64,000 nt of DNA from Pseudarthrobacter oxydans (GCF_013314975.1 NZ_JABTYH010000016.1:1-64000), one strand, 5' to 3'; shown: positions 1-10,613, counted from the stretch's first letter. Made by a program: numbers and translations. Notes: a model not told the origin generated them from the letters alone.

Positions 1-170
1 GGCTGTCTTCTCACTTGTCAAACCGGCATCCGCGACTCTCTTTAGCCAGGGGCTTGAGTGTCGGTTTTTCCGTCTGACTCCGTGGAGCAGCGCGGAAATA
101 AACTCTACCACCACTCTTTCCAGAAGGCCAACCGGGCAGCGGACCCTCCCCTGCACGCCGGCAACAGGAC
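1..170. other. Non-coding leader at window edge
   Basis: No convincing coding region or RNA gene is visible here. The segment lies beyond the terminator of the minus-strand glycogen operon and probably belongs to the upstream region of a gene outside the window. Confidence 0.4.
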
Positions 171-174
171 ATGA

Positions 175-207
175 AAAAGCCCGGAACCACGGGGATTCCG
201 GGCTTTT
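175..207 (-). terminator. Rho-independent terminator of the treS/glgE/glgB operon
   Basis: A perfect 12-bp inverted repeat (175-186 with 196-207) encloses a 9-nt loop. On the minus strand it ends in a run of T residues. It lies 15 bases past the stop codon of the maltokinase-glgB gene, so it would close that operon. Confidence 0.85.
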
Positions 208-221
208 CCGTCGAGCCGGTG

Positions 222-3200
222 TCAGCCTGCGGCCGGAGCTCCAGGCTTGAAGTAGGCGGCGCCCAGCGGAGGCAACGTGACGCTGAGGGTTGCCGGCTGT
301 CCGTCCTGCCCCTTGTCCGTGGCCGTCAGCTGACCGGAGTTGAGGACACCGGATCCGCCATAGGTCGTTGCGTCTGTGTTCAGCACTTCCGTCCAGGCCC
401 CGGCTTCGGGTACACCAAGGGTGTACCCGACGTGCGGTGCTCCCGAGAAGTTGATGGCGCAGACCAGCGGGTTGTTCTCCTTGTCCCAGCGGATAAAGGA
501 CAGGACGTTCCGGTCGGCGTCTCCCCCGTTGATCCACTGGAAGCCGCCGGGCTCGTTATCGCGGGTGTACAGCGCAGGGGTGGATGCGTACAGCTCGTTG
601 AGGTCCTTGGTCAGCAGCTGCAGTCCCTTGTGCGCGGGGATGTCGGCAAGCCACCAGTCGAGCCCGTGCTGTTCGGACCATTCGGCTTCCTGGCCGAATT
701 CCGTGCCCATGAAGATGAGCTGCTTGCCCGGGTGCGCCCACTGGTAGGCAAAAAAGGCACGCAGGTTCGCCAGCTGCTGCCAGCGGTCTCCGGGCATCTT
801 CCGCAACATGGATCCCTTGCCGTGGACTACCTCATCGTGGCTGATGGGCAGCAGGAAGTTTTCCGTGAAGGCGTACACCAACGAGAAGGTGACTGTTCCG
901 TGGTGCCATTTGCGGTTGATCGGCTCCTCCGCGACGTACTTGAGGGAGTCGTGCATCCAGCCCATGTTCCATTTGAGGCCGAAACCCAGCCCGCCGTGGC
1001 TGGTCGGCGCGGTCACACCGGGGAATGCCGTGGATTCCTCGGCGATCATGACAGCGCCGGGGTGCGTCTTGTACACCGTGGCGTTGACTTCCTGGAGGAA
1101 GGAGATGGCTTCGAGGTTTTCCCGGCCGCCGAAGCGGTTGGGCTGCCACTGCCCCTCCTCCCTGGAGTAGTCCAGGTACAGCATTGAAGCCACCGCGTCC
1201 ACGCGCAGGCCGTCAATGTGGAACTCGTCCAGCCAGTACAGGGCGTTGGCCACCAGGAAGTTCCGGACTTCAGTGCGTCCGAAGTCGAAGATCAGCGTGC
1301 CCCAGTCCGGGTGTTCGCCCAGGTTGGGATCCGCGTGCTCGTACAGGGGTTCGCCGTCGAACTGGGCAAGCGCCCAAGCGTCCTTGGGGAAGTGGGCAGG
1401 AACCCAGTCAAGCAGCACTCCGATGCCTGCCTGGTGCAGGGTGTCCACCAGGTAGCGGAACTCGTCGGGGTGGCCGAATCGTGAAGTGGGTGCAAAGTAG
1501 GAGGTGACCTGGTAACCCCATGATCCGCCGAACGGATGCTCGGCCACGGGCATGAACTCCACATGGGTGAATCCGAGCCACTTAACGTACTCCACGAGTT
1601 CTTTGGCCAGTTCCCGGTACCCCAGGCCCAGGCGCCATGAACCGAGGTGAACCTCGTAGACGCTCATTGCCGAGTTGTGTGGGTCCCGCTGGGCGCGGGC
1701 CTCCATCCACTCCTGGTCTTTGAAGGCGTAGGAAGGCTCCACGACCCTGGACGCAGTCAGGGGCGGCACCTCGGTTCCGAAGGCCAGGGGGTCGGCCTTC
1801 TCCACCCAGTGGCCGGCCTTGGTCCGGATTTCGAATTTGTAGCATGCCCCTGCTACAACGCCCGGGACGAAGATTTCCCACACTCCCGAGGAACCCAGCG
1901 AGCGCAGGGAGTTTTCCCGGCCGTCCCAGGCGTTGAAATCGCCCTTGACCCGGACAGCCTGTGCGTTGGGCGCCCAGACTGCAAAGGAGACACCGTCCAC
2001 ATCCCCCATCGCGGACTTGTAGTGCTGGACGTGGGCGCCGAGGACTTCCCACAGTTTTTCATGGCGGCCCTCACCGATGAGGTGCAGGTCCACTTCGCCC
2101 ACGGTGGGCAGGTAGCGGTAGGGATCGTCCACGGTGACCGGATCCGCGCCCGGGTAGGTGACGGAGAGCCTGTAGTCGGGTACGTGTCCCTGCTGCAGCG
2201 GCTCGAGGACGGCAACCCACACGCCGTGTGCCTCATGCTCCATGGGGACCTCGCCTGCCGGCGTGAGGACGGAGATTGCTTCCGCAAGGTGCTTCACCGT
2301 ACGGATAGTGACGTGGCCGTAATCGTCAAGGTGCGCGCCCAACACAGAGTGGGGGGCGTGGTGTTCACCGTTGGCGATCCTGCCAAGGGTGCCTTCGTCG
2401 ACCTTCAGCGGCACCCCCGGCCGGTCAGTTTGTGCTGAGCCTGTCATTTCGTTACCTTCCGATGCTGCCCCGGCGTTGCCGCCGGCGCCATTGCTGCCCA
2501 GGAGCCGCCTGGAGGCGTTCACGGGGATCGCCAGCCAGTCGGGCCTGTTACGCATTTCATAAACTACTTCGTACAGTGCCTTGTCCAGCCACAATGCCAC
2601 AAAGAGCGGCGACTCCCTGTCCACCGTTCCGGGAGTGACCCCCGCGTACCCGGCCAGGAAGGCCTCCGCGCAGTCGTCAACCCAGCCTGCAGGCACCTGC
2701 GCGCCCTCCTGTTCGCGCTGGGCCGCGCCGGCCGCGTAATCGAAGGACCGCAGCATGCCGACGACGTCCCGCAGGGGAACATCAGGGACGTTCCGCTCGG
2801 CGACGGGCCGCAGCGGTTCACCCTCGAAATCGAGGACCACCCACCGTGCCTCGGTTCCCGAATGGCCGGGAACCTGGAGTATCTGCCCCAGGTGGAGGTC
2901 CCCATGGATGCGCTGCAGCGCACCGGCGGGCGCATGGTCAAGACGGCCCAGGAGCGCGTCCAAGGCGTCGTCGTAAGGTCCGACGGCGGCACCGGCCTCT
3001 GCCCACGCCTGGCGGACCCGCTGGGCTACTGCGGGCGCAATGACCTGCCCGGGTTGCGGCTCGGCGGCCTGCCCCAGCGCCTGGGCCAGACGCTGGTGCA
3101 CGGTGGCCGTGGCTGCACCCAGGGCATGTGCTTCTGCCGTGAAGTCGGTGCCCGAGCGGGCGGCATCGACAGCAAGGCGCCATGCATCGCGGCCGCCTGC

Positions 3201-3917
3201 GAGGAACTCGTGCGCTACCGCCAGCACGCCCTGGACGTACCGGGGCCCCTTGGCCGTTGTGGACGCGGGCAGGCCATGGCCGAGCCACTCGCCGCGCACC
3301 CAGCCAAGGGTGGCCGGAACTTCGGAAGTACCTGCAGCCGTGAGGGCGGCACCCACCTCAACCTCGGGATTCGTCCCCTCCGAGAGCACGCGGAAGAATT
3401 TCACGATCGCGGCGGAGTCGCCGTCGTCCACAATGACTGAACTGTTGGACTGCTCGCCGGACAGCACCTTCACAACTCCGCGGGCAGTGGGGAGCCGGAA
3501 CTCCCCAGGGACGCGGAAGCCTGCTGCAGTGCCGTTGGGCGCCTTTTCCTCGTGCCGGATGAGTTCCAGCCAGCTGCCCACGAAGTCGGGGTCGTGGACG
3601 GCGTCGTAAACCCAGGTCCTGGACGGGTCCATCCCGGCGGCCTGGCCAACCAGCGCCCGCTCCATTCCGGCTGCCGGCGCGTGCCGGAAGCTCAAGGGGA
3701 CCTGGACGACGGCGGTCCGGGTGCCGCCGTCGGGCGTTTGCGTGGTGACGCGCAGGAGGAATACGGCCAGGCCGGCGTGGCCGGACGGATCCTCCAGCCC
3801 AAGGCTGCCGGCCTGGGACATCTCGAAGTCGGGCGTCTTGACCGGGAACCAGCGCTGCCGTGGCAGCCATTCCTGGAGCAGGGAGGTGAGGGCGGGGGTC
3901 AGTATGGGCTGGTTCAT
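222..3917 (-). CDS. glgB: Maltokinase-GlgB fusion (maltose kinase + 1,4-alpha-glucan branching enzyme)
   Basis: This is a 1231-residue two-enzyme polypeptide. Residues 1 to about 480 match the Mak/Pep2 maltokinase fold, which makes maltose-1-phosphate from maltose and ATP. The visible kinase motifs are HGDLHLGQ near residue 339 and LDFEGEP near 362. From about residue 491 it is a full-length GH13 branching enzyme of about 741 residues. It has an N-terminal beta-sandwich module, the nucleophile region GLRVDAVAS (Asp near 907), the acid AEES (Glu near 960) and SHDEVVHGKGS. The gene follows treS with a 1-base gap. Fusion places the kinase that feeds GlgE and the enzyme that branches GlgE product in one chain. 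An internal Shine-Dalgarno and ATG sit exactly at the junction. The alternative of two separately translated proteins cannot be excluded. Both domain assignments are firm. Confidence 0.93.
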   Translation of the reverse strand: MNQPILTPALTSLLQEWLPRQRWFPVKTPDFEMSQAGSLGLEDPSGHAGLAVFLLRVTTQTPDGGTRTAVVQVPLSFRHAPAAGMERALVGQAAGMDPSRTWVYDAVHDPDFVGSWLELIRHEEKAPNGTAAGFRVPGEFRLPTARGVVKVLSGEQSNSSVIVDDGDSAAIVKFFRVLSEGTNPEVEVGAALTAAGTSEVPATLGWVRGEWLGHGLPASTTAKGPRYVQGVLAVAHEFLAGGRDAWRLAVDAARSGTDFTAEAHALGAATATVHQRLAQALGQAAEPQPGQVIAPAVAQRVRQAWAEAGAAVGPYDDALDALLGRLDHAPAGALQRIHGDLHLGQILQVPGHSGTEARWVVLDFEGEPLRPVAERNVPDVPLRDVVGMLRSFDYAAGAAQREQEGAQVPAGWVDDCAEAFLAGYAGVTPGTVDRESPLFVALWLDKALYEVVYEMRNRPDWLAIPVNASRRLLGSNGAGGNAGAASEGNEMTGSAQTDRPGVPLKVDEGTLGRIANGEHHAPHSVLGAHLDDYGHVTIRTVKHLAEAISVLTPAGEVPMEHEAHGVWVAVLEPLQQGHVPDYRLSVTYPGADPVTVDDPYRYLPTVGEVDLHLIGEGRHEKLWEVLGAHVQHYKSAMGDVDGVSFAVWAPNAQAVRVKGDFNAWDGRENSLRSLGSSGVWEIFVPGVVAGACYKFEIRTKAGHWVEKADPLAFGTEVPPLTASRVVEPSYAFKDQEWMEARAQRDPHNSAMSVYEVHLGSWRLGLGYRELAKELVEYVKWLGFTHVEFMPVAEHPFGGSWGYQVTSYFAPTSRFGHPDEFRYLVDTLHQAGIGVLLDWVPAHFPKDAWALAQFDGEPLYEHADPNLGEHPDWGTLIFDFGRTEVRNFLVANALYWLDEFHIDGLRVDAVASMLYLDYSREEGQWQPNRFGGRENLEAISFLQEVNATVYKTHPGAVMIAEESTAFPGVTAPTSHGGLGFGLKWNMGWMHDSLKYVAEEPINRKWHHGTVTFSLVYAFTENFLLPISHDEVVHGKGSMLRKMPGDRWQQLANLRAFFAYQWAHPGKQLIFMGTEFGQEAEWSEQHGLDWWLADIPAHKGLQLLTKDLNELYASTPALYTRDNEPGGFQWINGGDADRNVLSFIRWDKENNPLVCAINFSGAPHVGYTLGVPEAGAWTEVLNTDATTYGGSGVLNSGQLTATDKGQDGQPATLSVTLPPLGAAYFKPGAPAAG
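2445..2460 (-). promoter_or_regulatory. Internal ribosome binding site at the Mak/GlgB junction
   Basis: On the minus strand GGAAGG (2455-2460) lies 7 bases before an in-frame ATG (2447-2445). That ATG would start a stand-alone GlgB of about 741 residues, the usual family length. It may be a leftover of two genes that fused, or a working second start. Confidence 0.5.
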
Positions 3918-3918
3918 A

Positions 3919-5715
3919 TCAGTTCTCGATCGACAGAATCGGCATCGCCTGCGTGTACGGCGACGATGGGTTGGAGGCTGCTGAACGGATCCGCAGCCAG
4001 AAGAAGTCGTGGCTGCCGAGGGTCAGGGTGAGGTTTCCGTCCTCACCGATGCCGGGGAACGGCTGGCCGCCGAAGACGTCGCGCAACCCGCGCCCGGCGA
4101 ACTGCGGGACCCGCAACTGGGCCGCCACCGGATGCTGCGAGAGGTTGAACGCGCAGAGGATGGTCTCCCCGTCGACGCCGGCTGAATTGTCCTTGGGCAG
4201 CTCGCGGAGATACGCCAGTACGGCGTCATGGTCCGCCTCAACGTGTTTGAAGGCGCCCAGGCCGAACGCCGGGTGGTTCTTGCGGACACTCAGGATCTGC
4301 CTTGTCCAGCGGAGCAGCGACCCTGAATGGGCGGCCTCTGCCTCCACGTTGGCCATGGCGTAGTTGTAGACCAGGGACTGGATGGGAGGCAGGTAGAGCT
4401 TGCCCGGATCCGCGTTGGAGAAGCCGGCGTTCCGGTCCGGGTTCCACTGCATGGGCGTGCGCACGGCGTCGCGGTCTTCAAGCCAGATGTTGTCGCCCAT
4501 CCCGATCTCATCCCCGTAGTAGAGGAACGGGCTGCCTGGCAGCGAAAGCAGGAGCGCGTTGATCAGTTCGATTTCGGCGCGGGAGTTGTCCAGCAGGGGC
4601 GCGAGCCTGCGCCGGATTCCGATATTGGCCCGCATGCGCGGGTCCGGGGCGTACCAGCCCAGCATGGCGGCGCGTTCATCGGCCGTGACCATTTCCAGCG
4701 TCAGCTCGTCATGGTTCCGCAGGAAGGTGCCCCACTGTGCCCCGTCCGGGATTTCCGGGGTGTCGTGCATGGTTTCGATAATGGGGGCGGCCTTCTGGTC
4801 ACGCAGTGCGTAGTACAGGCGCGGCATGATCGGGAAGTGGAAGGCCATGTGGCATTCGGGCTCTTCCTCTGTCCCGAAGTACTCCACCACTTCATTAGGT
4901 GGCTGGTTGGCTTCGGCAATAATGACCCGGCCGGGATAGCTTTCGTCCACCATGGTGCGGAGCCTGCGGAGGAACTCGTGCGTGGCCGGAAGGTTCTCGC
5001 AGTTGGTCCCTTCCTCCTCATACAGGTAGGGGATGGCGTCTGCACGGAACCCGTCGATGCCCTGGTCAAGCCAGAACCGGACCACATCGAACAGTGCCCC
5101 AATTACCTTGGGGTTCTCGAAGTTCAGGTCCGGCTGGTGGCTGAAGAACCGGTGCCAGAAGAACTGGCGGCGGATGGGGTCGAAGGTCCAGTTGGATTCC
5201 TCGGTGTCCACGAAGATGATGCGTGCGTCCTGGTACTTCTCGTCCGTGTCGCTCCAGACGTAGAAGTCCCCGTAGGGGCCGTCCGGGTCCTTGCGCGACT
5301 CCTGGAACCAGGGGTGCTGGTCTGAGGTGTGGTTGAGGGGCAGGTCGATGATCACCCGCACGCCCCTCGCATGGGCCTCCGCCACGAGGCGTTTGAAGTC
5401 GCTGATCGTGCCGAACTCGTCCAGGACCGAGTTGTAGTCCGAGATGTCGTAGCCGCCGTCCCGCAGGGGTGACTGGAAGAACGGCGGCAGCCACAGGCAG
5501 TCCACACCCAGCCACTGGAGGTAGTCAAGCCTGTCGATGAGTCCGGAGAAGTCACCGGAGCCGTCGCCGTTCGCATCCGCGAAGGCCCTCACAAGCACCT
5601 CGTAGAACACCGCCTTCCGGTACCACAGCGGATCATGCTGCAGGCCCGGGGCATTTAACTCAAACGTGCTCTTTGGGGTGAAATGCTGGCCCGAACCCTG
5701 CGGGTTGAAATTCAC
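3919..5715 (-). CDS. treS: Trehalose synthase (maltose alpha-D-glucosyltransferase)
   Basis: TreS interconverts trehalose and maltose and feeds maltose to the maltokinase encoded next. The GH13 motifs are visible: PLNHTSDQHPWF, the nucleophile region GFRADAIPYL (Asp near residue 225), IIAEANQ (Glu near 267) and FLRNHDELTLEM. The GTG start at 5715 overlaps the glgE stop as GTGA and has GGAG about 10 bases upstream. A longer in-frame start at 5793 would add 26 unlikely residues inside glgE. The resulting 598 residues is normal for the family. There is no fused kinase domain, because the kinase is fused to GlgB instead. Confidence 0.95.
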   Translation of the reverse strand: MNFNPQGSGQHFTPKSTFELNAPGLQHDPLWYRKAVFYEVLVRAFADANGDGSGDFSGLIDRLDYLQWLGVDCLWLPPFFQSPLRDGGYDISDYNSVLDEFGTISDFKRLVAEAHARGVRVIIDLPLNHTSDQHPWFQESRKDPDGPYGDFYVWSDTDEKYQDARIIFVDTEESNWTFDPIRRQFFWHRFFSHQPDLNFENPKVIGALFDVVRFWLDQGIDGFRADAIPYLYEEEGTNCENLPATHEFLRRLRTMVDESYPGRVIIAEANQPPNEVVEYFGTEEEPECHMAFHFPIMPRLYYALRDQKAAPIIETMHDTPEIPDGAQWGTFLRNHDELTLEMVTADERAAMLGWYAPDPRMRANIGIRRRLAPLLDNSRAEIELINALLLSLPGSPFLYYGDEIGMGDNIWLEDRDAVRTPMQWNPDRNAGFSNADPGKLYLPPIQSLVYNYAMANVEAEAAHSGSLLRWTRQILSVRKNHPAFGLGAFKHVEADHDAVLAYLRELPKDNSAGVDGETILCAFNLSQHPVAAQLRVPQFAGRGLRDVFGGQPFPGIGEDGNLTLTLGSHDFFWLRIRSAASNPSSPYTQAMPILSIEN

Positions 5716-7793
5716 TGATGCATTCTCCTCACGCGCAGGATATGTGCGGGCTCGACATGCGGGTCGAGGCGGACGTAGTTGTACTCGCCCCATTCCCAGC
5801 TCTCCCCGGAAATGAGGTCGTCCACGTGGAAGCCCCCATTGTGGGTCAGGTCCTGGGGGTCGAGTTCCAGCGCGGGCAGGTCAAGCGAGACGGTGCATTC
5901 CCTGGTTCCATGCGGATCAACATTCACCACGATGATGAGGGTGTCCTTGGACCCGTCCGGAAGGGTCTTGTGCTTGGAGTAGACCACCGTGGCGTTGTCG
6001 GTGCTGTGGTGGACCGTCAGGTTCTGGAGGTCCTGCAGCGCCGGGTGGGCATGGCGGATCTCGTTGAGTCTGGTGATGTACGGGGCAAGGGTCCGGCCGG
6101 ACTGGGCGGCGGCGTCCCAGTCACGTGCCTTGTACTCGAACTTTTCGTTGTCGATGTACTCTTCAGCGCCGGGCCGGGCCACGTGCTCGTACAGTTCGTA
6201 GCCGGCGTAGACGCCCCACAACGGGCTGGCCGTCGCCGCCAGCGCGGCCCTGATCTTGAAGGCCGCAGGCCCGCCGAACTGCAGGTATTCCGTGAGGATG
6301 TCCGGAGTGTTGACGAAGAAGTTGGGGCGGAAGAACGCCGGGGACTCGTGGCTTACTTCCGTAAAGTACGCCTCGATTTCCTTCTTGGTGTTACGCCAGG
6401 TGAAGTAGGTGTAGGACTGCTGGAACCCTGCCCGGCCAAGGGCGTGCATCATGGCCGGCCGGGTGAAGGCCTCGGCCAGGAACACCACCCCGGGAACCTT
6501 TTTGTTGACCTGCGCAATTAGCCATTCCCAGAACCACACGGGCTTGGTATGCGGGTTATCCACCCGGAAAATCTTTACGCCGTGGCTTACCCACAGCAGC
6601 ACAATCCGAAGAATTTCGTTTGAGAGGCCCTCAGGATCATTATCGAAATTCAGCGGATAAATGTCCTGGTACTTCTTCGGGGGATTTTCCGCATAGGCGA
6701 TGGAGCCGTCCACGCGGGTGGTGAACCACTCGGGGTGCGACTGCACCCAGGGGTGGTCCGGGGCGGCCTGGAGCGCAAGGTCCAGGGCCACTTCCAGGCC
6801 CAGCCCGTTGGCCCGCGCCACGAAGGCATCAAAGTCATCGAACGTGCCAAGGTCGGGGTGGATGGCGTCGTGGCCGCCTTCCGCTGCCCCGATGGCCCAG
6901 GGTGACCCGGGATCGTTCGGGCCTGCGATCAGCGTGTTGTTGGGACCCTTGCGGTGCTGCACGCCGATCGGATGGATGGGCGGCATGTAGATGACGTCAA
7001 AGCCCATAGCCGCCACGGCATCAAGCCGTTGGGCAGCGGTGCGGAAGTTGCCGGAGGTCCAGGCGCCCGTGGTGTGGTCCTTGACGGCGCCTTCGGAGCG
7101 GGGAAAGAACTCGTACCAGGCACCGCGCCCGGCGAGGTCACGTTCAACCAGCAGGGGGAACCGCCGGGACACGGTCACCAGTTCCCGGATGGGCTGGCGG
7201 GCGACAATGTCCGCCACCTCCGCGCTGAACCCGGCGCCCAGGCGTTCCTCGGTGGTCAGCGACGCATCAGCAAGCGTGCCGGCGGCCCGGCCCAGGGCTT
7301 CCCTGTCCGCTTCGTTCCGGGAGTCGTCGCCGGATGCTTCGGCAAGCAGCGCGGACCCTTCGGCAAGCATGAGCTCAACATCGATCCCGGCGTCCACCTT
7401 CACCTCGGCATTATGGTGCCAGGTGCCGTAGCGGTCGTGCCAGGCTTCGATCGCGAAGGACCAGTCACCGGTGTCCGACGGCGTGAGCACGCCTTCCCAG
7501 CGGTCCGTTCCCATGCCCCGTTCCCCGCGCGGCGGTGCGAGCCTGACGCGCTGGCGTTCGTTGCCTTCGGGGTCGAAGAGCACGGCGCTGACGCCCAGCT
7601 GGTCATGGCCCTCGCGGAAGGCGGTGGCTCCCACCACGATTCCTTCGCCCGGCAGGGCCTTGGCAGGGAACTTGCCATCTTCCACGACCGGCTGCACGGC
7701 GGTGATCGGAAATCGTCCGAACCGCAGCCCGTCAGTGATGAGGCCCTTCGACATTTTCATTGATGCGGCACTGGTTCCTGATGTAGTCGTCAC
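5712..7793 (-). CDS. glgE: Alpha-1,4-glucan:maltose-1-phosphate maltosyltransferase
   Basis: GlgE transfers maltosyl units from maltose-1-phosphate to a growing alpha-1,4-glucan. The 693-residue length and the order of domains fit the GH13_3 family: N-terminal sandwich, EFFPRSEG, catalytic barrel, C-terminal beta domain. The nucleophile motif FRVDNPHTKPVWFWE (Asp near 411) and acid FLAEAFTRP (Glu near 440) are intact. It is the first gene of the operon glgE-treS-mak/glgB. The GTG start at 7793 was chosen because no better Shine-Dalgarno lies inside; an ATG 11 codons downstream (MKMSKG) is possible. Confidence 0.95.
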   Translation of the reverse strand: MTTTSGTSAASMKMSKGLITDGLRFGRFPITAVQPVVEDGKFPAKALPGEGIVVGATAFREGHDQLGVSAVLFDPEGNERQRVRLAPPRGERGMGTDRWEGVLTPSDTGDWSFAIEAWHDRYGTWHHNAEVKVDAGIDVELMLAEGSALLAEASGDDSRNEADREALGRAAGTLADASLTTEERLGAGFSAEVADIVARQPIRELVTVSRRFPLLVERDLAGRGAWYEFFPRSEGAVKDHTTGAWTSGNFRTAAQRLDAVAAMGFDVIYMPPIHPIGVQHRKGPNNTLIAGPNDPGSPWAIGAAEGGHDAIHPDLGTFDDFDAFVARANGLGLEVALDLALQAAPDHPWVQSHPEWFTTRVDGSIAYAENPPKKYQDIYPLNFDNDPEGLSNEILRIVLLWVSHGVKIFRVDNPHTKPVWFWEWLIAQVNKKVPGVVFLAEAFTRPAMMHALGRAGFQQSYTYFTWRNTKKEIEAYFTEVSHESPAFFRPNFFVNTPDILTEYLQFGGPAAFKIRAALAATASPLWGVYAGYELYEHVARPGAEEYIDNEKFEYKARDWDAAAQSGRTLAPYITRLNEIRHAHPALQDLQNLTVHHSTDNATVVYSKHKTLPDGSKDTLIIVVNVDPHGTRECTVSLDLPALELDPQDLTHNGGFHVDDLISGESWEWGEYNYVRLDPHVEPAHILRVRRMHQ

Positions 7794-7946
7794 AAGCTCG
7801 ACGTTAGCGAGAAATGTGCAGGAATGCTAAGGCTGCGCACTAAATTCGGCGCGTCAGTCGTCATTTCCTCTGCGCCATCTGTCATTTACCCAAAAGAGAC
7901 CCGAAGCTGGTTCCGGCCGCGCATGTTGTCGGTTAGTGTGACGCAG
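7794..7946. promoter_or_regulatory. Divergent promoter region between glgE and glgP
   Basis: These 153 bases separate the start codons of two oppositely transcribed glucan genes, one synthetic and one degradative, so both promoters must lie here. I do not see a confident -35/-10 pair or operator. Confidence 0.5.
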
Positions 7947-10565
7947 GTGAAGGCAATCCGCAGATTTACCGTCCGTACAGTCCTCCCCGAGCCGATCCGT
8001 CCGCTGGCCCGCCTGGCAAGCAACCTGCGCTGGTCCTGGCACCGCCCCACGCGGGAACTTTTCGAGGGTTTGAACCCCCGCCTCTGGAAGGAAAGCGGCC
8101 AGGATCCGGTGGGCTTCCTGGGGATGGTGAGCCGCGAGGAATTCCAGCAGCTCGCTGCTGACCGCGCGGTCGTGGAGCGGGTAAGGGCAGCCGAGCAGGA
8201 CCTGGACCGATATCTTGAGGAACCGCGCTGGTACCAGGGCCTGGGTCCCGATGCGCCTGCGTCGATCGCGTACTTCTCCCCGGAGTTTGGCATCACCGAG
8301 GTGCTGCCGCAGTACTCCGGCGGACTGGGGATCCTGGCCGGCGACCACCTTAAGGCAGCCTCGGACCTGGGCGTGCCGCTGATCGGTGTGGGCCTGCTGT
8401 ACCAGGCGGGCTACTTCAAGCAGTCGCTGTCCCGGGACGCGTGGCAGCAGGAGACCTACCCGGTCCTGGACCCGGACGGCCTGCCGCTCACACTGCTGCG
8501 TGAGCCTTCCGCGGACGGCATCGGCCGCCCCCTGCAGATCGCACTCCCCCTCCCCAACGGCAGGCGCCTGCTGGCACACATCTGGCGCGCCGACGTCGGA
8601 CGCGTTCCCCTGCTGCTCCTGGACTCCAATGTCCCCGGAAACGACGACGCCGCCCGCAGCATCACCGACCGCCTCTACGGCGGCGGCGGCGACCACCGGC
8701 TGCAGCAGGAGCTGCTGCTCGGCATGGGCGGGGTCAAGGCGCTGCGCGCCTTCCAGCAGCTCACCGGCACTGCCGCTCCGGAAGTGTTCCACACCAATGA
8801 GGGGCACGCAGGCTTCCTGGGCATCGAACGCATCCAGGAACTCATGGCCGGGGAGCAGGCGCTGACGTTTGACGAAGCCCTTGCCGCCGGGCGGGCTTCC
8901 ACCGTTTTCACCACGCATACGCCGGTTCCTGCCGGCATCGACCGGTTCGAGATCGCGCAGATCCACCACTTCTTCCAGGCAGGCCTGGCGCCGGACGTGC
9001 CGGTGGACCGCATCCTGGAACTGGGGCGCGAAAACTATGCTGACGGCAACCCCTCGGTCTTCAATATGGCCGTGATGGGCCTTCGCCTGGCCCAGCGCGC
9101 CAACGGCGTGGCCAAACTGCACGGCGAAGTCTCCCGCGGCATGTTCTCCGCACTGTGGCCCGGCTTCGACCACTCCGAGGTGCCCATCACGTCGGTGACG
9201 AACGGGGTGCACGTGCCCACCTGGGTGGACAGCCGCATCTCCAAGCTGGCTCGGGACCAGTTCGGCAGCGAGGCCGAAGCCAACGGCCGCTGGGACCTCG
9301 CCTACAACGTCAGCGACGCGGACGTGTGGGCACTCCGGCGTGAGATGCGGTCGGCGCTGGTTGACGATGTCCGCCTCCGCCTCCGCGCTGCCTGGAAGAA
9401 ACGCGGCGCGGCAGATGCCGAGCTGGGCTGGACGGACAAGGTCCTGGATCCGGACATCCTGACCATCGGTTTTGCCCGGCGCGTGCCCACGTACAAGCGC
9501 CTCACCCTGATGCTGCGCGAGCCGGAACGGTTGAAGGCGCTGCTGCTGCACAAGGAACATCCCATCCAGCTGGTCATCGCGGGCAAGTCCCACCCCGCAG
9601 ACGACGCCGGAAAGAAGATGATCCAGGACCTGGTCCGCTTCACGGACGATCCTGCGGTCCGGCACAGGATCGCCTTCCTGCCGAACTACGACATTGCCAT
9701 GGCCCGCACGCTGTTCCCCGGCTGTGACGTCTGGCTGAACAACCCGCTGCGGCCCCTGGAAGCATGCGGCACCTCCGGCATGAAGGCGGCGCTCAACGGC
9801 TCGCTGAACCTGTCCGTCCTGGACGGCTGGTGGGATGAGATGTACGACGGCGAGAACGGCTGGGCGATTCCCACCGCCAACAACGGTGCATCCCCGGAGG
9901 AACGGGACGACATCGAGGCAGCCGCGCTGTACGAGCTGCTGGAAACGCAGGTTGCCCCGCGCTTCTACGGCAGCACGGTGTCCGCGGGCGCGGGCGCTGC
10001 AGGGCCCTCGACGTCGGAGGCGGAGAAGGTGCCCACGCACTGGGTCTCCATGATCAAGCACACCCTCTCGCATCTTGGACCGGCAGTTTCCGCGGAACGC
10101 ATGCTGCGCGACTATGTGAACATCCTCTACCGCCCGGCGGCGGAGGCGGGGCGGAGCGCCTCCGCCAACTCCTACTCGCAGGCCCGTACCCTGGCGGCCT
10201 GGACGGCGAAGGTGCGTTTGGCCTGGCCGCTGGTGCATGTGGAGCACGTGGACTCTGTTGGGGTGTCCGAGGATCCCCAGATCGGGGACATCCTCCAGGT
10301 CAACGCCTATGTGGCGCTGCACAATCTCACCCCCGAGGACGTCTCCGTTGAAGTGGCCTACGGCCGGGCAGAAGAGAGCGACAGCCTGACGGATATCACG
10401 GTCATGGAACTGAAGATGCAGGAGGACCTGGGCAGCGGGCGCCACTTGTTCAGCGGATCCCTGGTGATCGACCGCTCGGGACCGTTCGGCTACACCGTCC
10501 GGGTCCTGCCGCGGCACGACGCCCTCGCCTCCAAAGCCGAACTGGGACTGATCGTCAACGCCTAG
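7947..10565 (+). CDS. glgP: Glycogen/alpha-glucan phosphorylase
   Basis: The enzyme releases glucose-1-phosphate from alpha-1,4-glucan. An N-terminal DUF3417-type region ([17 protein letters not shown]) precedes the GT35 phosphorylase domain. The PLP-lysine region reads [15 protein letters not shown]. The length of about 872 residues fits the AGPh-type subfamily. GTG 7947 (VKAIRRFTV) is preferred because upstream in-frame residues look non-coding; ATG 7923 is an alternative. It is divergent from the GlgE operon and is followed after 48 bases by a TPP enzyme. Confidence 0.93.
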   Translation: MKAIRRFTVRTVLPEPIRPLARLASNLRWSWHRPTRELFEGLNPRLWKESGQDPVGFLGMVSREEFQQLAADRAVVERVRAAEQDLDRYLEEPRWYQGLGPDAPASIAYFSPEFGITEVLPQYSGGLGILAGDHLKAASDLGVPLIGVGLLYQAGYFKQSLSRDAWQQETYPVLDPDGLPLTLLREPSADGIGRPLQIALPLPNGRRLLAHIWRADVGRVPLLLLDSNVPGNDDAARSITDRLYGGGGDHRLQQELLLGMGGVKALRAFQQLTGTAAPEVFHTNEGHAGFLGIERIQELMAGEQALTFDEALAAGRASTVFTTHTPVPAGIDRFEIAQIHHFFQAGLAPDVPVDRILELGRENYADGNPSVFNMAVMGLRLAQRANGVAKLHGEVSRGMFSALWPGFDHSEVPITSVTNGVHVPTWVDSRISKLARDQFGSEAEANGRWDLAYNVSDADVWALRREMRSALVDDVRLRLRAAWKKRGAADAELGWTDKVLDPDILTIGFARRVPTYKRLTLMLREPERLKALLLHKEHPIQLVIAGKSHPADDAGKKMIQDLVRFTDDPAVRHRIAFLPNYDIAMARTLFPGCDVWLNNPLRPLEACGTSGMKAALNGSLNLSVLDGWWDEMYDGENGWAIPTANNGASPEERDDIEAAALYELLETQVAPRFYGSTVSAGAGAAGPSTSEAEKVPTHWVSMIKHTLSHLGPAVSAERMLRDYVNILYRPAAEAGRSASANSYSQARTLAAWTAKVRLAWPLVHVEHVDSVGVSEDPQIGDILQVNAYVALHNLTPEDVSVEVAYGRAEESDSLTDITVMELKMQEDLGSGRHLFSGSLVIDRSGPFGYTVRVLPRHDALASKAELGLIVNA

Positions 10566-10613
10566 ACAACAGCCAGCGCCTACGCCCAGTTCCTGACCAC
10601 CCGGGAGGACCTT

